A DNA stretch of 64,000 nucleotides from NCBI GenBank assembly GCA_945643635.1, contig CALZFC010000252.1, positions 186,001-250,000 on the forward strand, in the 5' to 3' direction. Source of the DNA: Allodiplogaster sudhausi. Lineage: Eukaryota > Nematoda > Chromadorea > Rhabditida > Diplogasteridae. This document shows, piece by piece, positions 60,701-64,000 of this stretch (within the stretch, counting starts at the first letter, position 1; each line of letters begins with the position of its first letter). The position numbers and the translations under genes are program-made. The notes beneath the pieces were generated by a model. That model had not been told where the DNA came from. It did no database searches and was given only the letters and a program-made list of their open reading frames with translations.

Positions 60701-62153
60701 GCGATGGTCAATTAGTGGTGTATGCGAAGGAGGTGGAGGCCATCAACCAGCAGATGAACAGTTTCCGCTTACTCCTCGACGAGGCTATGGCTCACACTGC
60801 GCCTCCTATCGGTACTGTTTAGTTATTCAATTCTTCACACGTTATTCACCTTTTTTTCCTAAAAAAAACTGCTGAACTAAATGTAATCAGTGCTGTAACA
60901 GTGCCTGTCTCTGGACTTGGGCCGGGAGGTTACAATTGAAAAATTCCAAACCCGGGGGGTTATAAACCGAAAAACGGTCATCCCAGTGGATTTCAAAGTG
61001 TTCGGGACCTATGGCCCGGGGGGTTACAACCCATGGGTCAGACTTATTTCAGCTCTGAATGTAATACTTAATCTTTGGCCAAATTTGTTATTTAAAAAAT
61101 AAATTTTAAACAAGACAATTGAGTGTGTGTTTTCAGGAAGCGAGACTCCCCCTTCCTCTCGGTCAGAAAGTGGCGCCTCTTCCCATTACTCGAGTGGTGC
61201 AGTTGGGGGAGCTCCTCCCAGACCGCCAGTGCCAGGGGGGACGAATGGAGTGGGGGGGGGAGTAGCCAGTGGAGGTGCCCAGAGGGCGTCCTACTCTGAG
61301 GAATCCGTCTCCTCGGAAGGCAGTCGAGTCAACAACAATGAAAGAAGGGATGAGGTTGGTCTCGCGTTTCTTTTTATGGCATTCTTCTCGACAAGCGGGA
61401 GCTTTTGTGCCTTTCTATGGCGGCGTCAACAAATTGGATCTGTATGAAAGGAGGATTGACTTGTATGTACTTAGGCTTCCTTGCTTATGGCCTCGCGGAA
61501 AGAAGCACTCTCCTGAACGTGCTTCCCTGCAAATGGCATATTTTCCTCTCTCTTTCTGTAGCTCTCTTTCTCTCTCTAGCTCTCTAGCTCTCTAGCTCTC
61601 TCTCCCGCTCTCTCTCTCTCTCCCTCTCCCTCTCTCCCTCTCTCTCTCTCTCCCTCTCGTTCTTTATCTTTCTTTCTGCTTGTTTTTATTCTTAAAATGA
61701 CGCCTCTGAAGTGGTGATTCGAAGGAGTCTGCGAGAAATTCCAAGGCCAAAGTGCGATGTGTTCAAATCGCCTCTTCCTTTAAAATGAATTCATCACTAA
61801 CAACTTAAAATAGAATAAGTGAATAATTATCTAAGAATAAGTGAATAATTATAGGGTTGTCTAGTTCAGTTTTAATAACTTACAATCAGCCAGAGAGACA
61901 GAATAAGTTATACAAATGGTGTTGACTACAGGTGTATGATGAGATGGCGATGCCTGTGCTGGGGACTTGCACGGCCGTGTTCCCCTTCGAGGGAGGAAAC
62001 ACCGAAGGGACGATCATTATGACAGAGGGACAAGAGTTCCAGCTGGTAGAGAGAGACGAGGGAGATGGATGGACAAGAGTGCGTACTCTCGACCAAAGGG
62101 CTGAGGGATTCGTACCCACTTCCTATCTCAAGTGCAAGTGGTACCCTGAGTAG
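53948..62153 (+). CDS. CIP4/TOCA-family F-BAR protein (F-BAR, HR1, SH3)
   Basis: Links Cdc42 and N-WASP to membrane curvature during endocytosis. Exon 1 (53948-53998) reads MAAAVAASPVGHWAQLW and joins in phase 0, across a 3.2-kb intron, to DQTDIVANHTNKGIEFLEKI at 57222, matching human [20 protein letters not shown]. The F-BAR domain continues through ARIYTTHAAFSQYLRELESL, MVAEHLRKEVHSFVATK, KAFKEAEAAHLKHMKAEKNM and MAEEAKQSYAHALTAANAAQ, to QFEDLGQPD (about 59500). The HR1/REM coiled coil is RVRRIQAKLAELEKEKEKRI with MQQAYRDNPKLGN. A Gly/Ser/Pro linker lies near 61140-61350. The SH3 domain is TCTAVFPFEGGNTEGTIIMT, with DEGDGWTRVRT and GFVPTSYLKCKW, ending YPE-TAG. Domain order is exactly that of TRIP10/FNBP1/FNBP1L. 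One ancestral-type gene is expected, so no specific paralogue symbol is given. Confidence 0.93.
54487..54690. repeat. (CT)n tract in CIP4 intron 1
   Basis: About 200 bp of CT with TTT and CACTCT interruptions. Confidence 0.95.
55284..55439 (+). CDS. Possible alternative first coding exon of the CIP4-type gene
   Basis: Within intron 1, an ATG opens a 52-codon frame (MVLSSYEGGGGAVRGAAALR, then ASVLDLLHASRRATFDSSD) ending in AAG followed by GT at phase 0, the phase needed by exon 2 at 57222. Its use would replace the 17-residue N-terminus with a longer one. A competing minus-strand frame also runs here. There is no transcript evidence. Confidence 0.35.
60905..61042. repeat. Degenerate tandem repeat in CIP4 intron
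   Basis: Three copies of a unit around GGCCCGGGGGGTTACAACC (about 60920, 60953 and 61013), with unequal spacing of about 33 and 60 bp. Non-coding. Confidence 0.6.
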
Positions 62154-63480
62154 ATAACAACCCCATCCTCATTAATGAACCCCATCCTGCCTTGTCTCCG
62201 TGTCGGAGTCAGATAATGCTACCGTTGTATGTGCTGCTGATTGTAAGTTGCATTGTAAAGAGCTGCTCAAGCTTCCACTTCTTTCACTCCCACTCCTAGC
62301 CTTTTCTAGCCTATCAGTTTCCCATTACAAAGTATGATTTGTCCTGTAGAACCCGGCGACTTCGACTTGCCCTTTCTGCCATTCATGATCATTTTACTCT
62401 GGCAAACGATTGTGCCAATCTCTGAATAACAGTCTCTCCTACGCTTGCTTTATTTACCCAATTCTTCATTCTCACCAGGCCTCGTATCGCTAACATTACG
62501 CATTTTCTTGGAACAATTGTGCTGCCACCACAAGTTGTCGGTCTGAGATATTGCCAATTCCTTTCTTGACACATTTTTTAATAGTGTTCTAGTTTCAGTT
62601 GTCATTTAATCCCGCTTTTCATCTGCAGGCTCTCTTCTAGTTTGTCTATTCACTTCCCCTGCTCACTCACATCCTTCTACGTACCTGTTCAGTGAACAAC
62701 GAATGGATCTGAGATGTCCTTGTCCTTTCTTCTTCTTCATCCATTCGCAGTTCTCTTCCGCTTGTCCAACTACAACCTATTCCGTGTTTTGTGCTGATGT
62801 TTGTGTGATATACGAGTAGGAGATGGTAATATTCATTGACCCAAAATGAATGAAGAGAGAATTGCAGAAATCTTTTATCTCCATTCTCAAGCTATTCCTT
62901 TCTCGGTCTTTATCTCTCCCTCACCGGGTCGTCCCTCTCTCTCTCTCTCTGTCTTTTCTCTCACTATCATACTTGTCTTCTCTTTCGTCGGCTCTCCCTC
63001 CACCATTCTTTCATATTCGTGCATATTATAAGGTTTGAAGTTTCTGTCCCTTCATTATTGATGCTCGGTCTTAGCTTTCTCGTTTGTGCTTCTGGCATCG
63101 ACAGTTATATCAATGAGTTTTGTAATAAAGCGCATCACCTTGTATTTCGGATCGCTTGGCTACGAAAGAAAGAAGACTCCCTATATGTTATAGGAGAGCC
63201 TCTTTGATGAGATGCTGGCCTTGGCAGACTGTGGCTGGCAGTTCTCTGCTCACGTTCTCCGTCTCTCGCTCCCCTACCGTATCGTAGTTTCTAATAGCGG
63301 AAGCCATTTGTGCCAGTTCGGGTTCGGAAAGAGAGTAATACATAGGAAGTGGGAGGGTCATTATGGATAGGGATATCGAGAGTGAGGAGAGAGAGAAAGG
63401 GAATGGATGAGAAAGTAGCGCGGAGTCCCTTCTAAGGATAGGGTGTGCGTGAGTTGTGAGTCCTTCCCTCTCTGCGATGG
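62154..63480. other. CIP4 3' flank
   Basis: 3' UTR-like pyrimidine-rich sequence. TTGTAATAAAG at 63119-63129 contains a canonical AATAAA signal, but far from the stop. A CT tract lies at 62935-62960. No exon recognised. Confidence 0.4.
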
Positions 63481-63592
63481 TTTAAAAGGGAGTCTTGAGA
63501 GGGAGTGTGCATTATCTGAGTGGAGTGGCTGCAGCCCCTCCAGCCAATCGCCGCTTCTCCCTCCTCTCCGAGTCGGGAATCACTCAGGATGG
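63481..63592 (+). promoter_or_regulatory. Possible promoter and start of a further plus-strand gene
   Basis: A TATA-like TTTAAAAG at 63481 is followed about 110 bp later by CACTCAGGATGG and an excellent donor (G-GTGAGT, intron from 63593). A first coding exon of only ATGG is a known arrangement, but the rest of the gene is outside the window. Confidence 0.3.
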
Positions 63593-63828
63593 GTGAGTTC
63601 TTCAATTCCCTTGACTGAATGCTTCCGCTTCTTTCCACTCTGCTCTGCCCGCTAGACGTAAATGCACACGCTTCAACTGCTAGTCCTTCTGTCACGACAT
63701 CGTGCTTTTTTAAATTTGTTTATTCATGCTCATTTATTACGCACTTTGTGCAGTTAGGACATGGCTTGCTATACATACATGCATATATATCCAATTGCTT
63801 TTAGCCCTTCTTCCTACTCTCTCTCTCT

Positions 63829-64000
63829 ATCTCTCTCTCTCTCTCAATCTGTCTCTCTCTCTCAATCTGTCGGTCTCTCTCTCTCAATCCGACTCTGTCT
63901 CTGTCTCTGTCTCTCTCTCTCTGTCTCTCTCTCTCTCTCAATCTGTCTCTCTCTCTCAATCTGTCGGTCTCTCTCTCTCAATCCGACTCTGTCTCTGTCT
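63829..64000. repeat. Higher-order CT repeat, period about 94 bp
   Basis: The order CTCAATCTGTCTC, CTCAATCTGTCGG, CTCAATCCGACTCTGTCTCTG appears twice, the second copy running off the window end. It is a repeat of repeats rather than a simple CT tract. Confidence 0.8.

Overview
This is a eukaryotic nuclear window, most likely from an animal or a close relative of animals. The genes are split by many short introns (often 45-70 bp) and the set is typically metazoan: a NEK6/7 kinase, HAP40 (F8A), MED22, PARL, ACOT8, TAF1B/RRN7, WRAP53/TCAB1, SUPV3L1, MBLAC1, RINT1 and a CIP4/TOCA F-BAR protein. Non-coding DNA is saturated with (CT)n/(GA)n tracts, and many introns end in AAG or even GAG rather than CAG/TAG. 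I cannot fix the phylum from sequence alone.

Layout. 1-4460 (all minus): 5' part of a NEK6/7 kinase, then HAP40 and MED22. A 419-bp divergent spacer separates MED22 from plus-strand PARL (4880-6634), the mitochondrial rhomboid protease. ACOT8 (plus, 7424-9263) is complete by homology except for one in-frame TAA. From 10.2 to 23.4 kb lies minus-strand, GA-rich territory. It holds two well-supported but unidentified coding blocks (10240-11482 and 21908-23354), perhaps the two ends of one long gene, with exon-like fragments between them. TAF1B (24024-27461, minus) follows, then an unidentified probable membrane protein (27829-29112, minus) and WRAP53 (29683-32690, minus).

A 6.3-kb array of five head-to-tail, non-autonomous Helitron-like units occupies 32878-39167, inserted between host A and T. 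Then come SUPV3L1 (39201-43073), MBLAC1 (43218-43948) and RINT1 (44190-48366), all minus. One RINT1 intron carries a 541-bp inverted-repeat element with a perfect 8-bp target duplication. A different 1.17-kb inverted-repeat element, full of short GGGGCC-type repeats, sits 170 bp upstream of the RINT1 start. After a 4.2-kb CT-rich stretch with no convincing gene, the CIP4/TOCA gene (53948-62153, plus) fills most of the rest, with a 3.2-kb first intron that holds a plausible alternative first exon. The last 1.8 kb is CT-rich and may contain the promoter and start codon of a further gene near 63589.

The genes are unrelated housekeeping functions: Pol II Mediator, Pol I initiation, telomerase RNP trafficking, mitochondrial proteolysis and RNA decay, peroxisomal thioester hydrolysis, ER-Golgi tethering and membrane curvature. 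No pathway cluster is evident. Gene ends below are exact where a start or stop codon is seen. Intron positions were read by eye from homology, phase and GT/AG, without transcript data.
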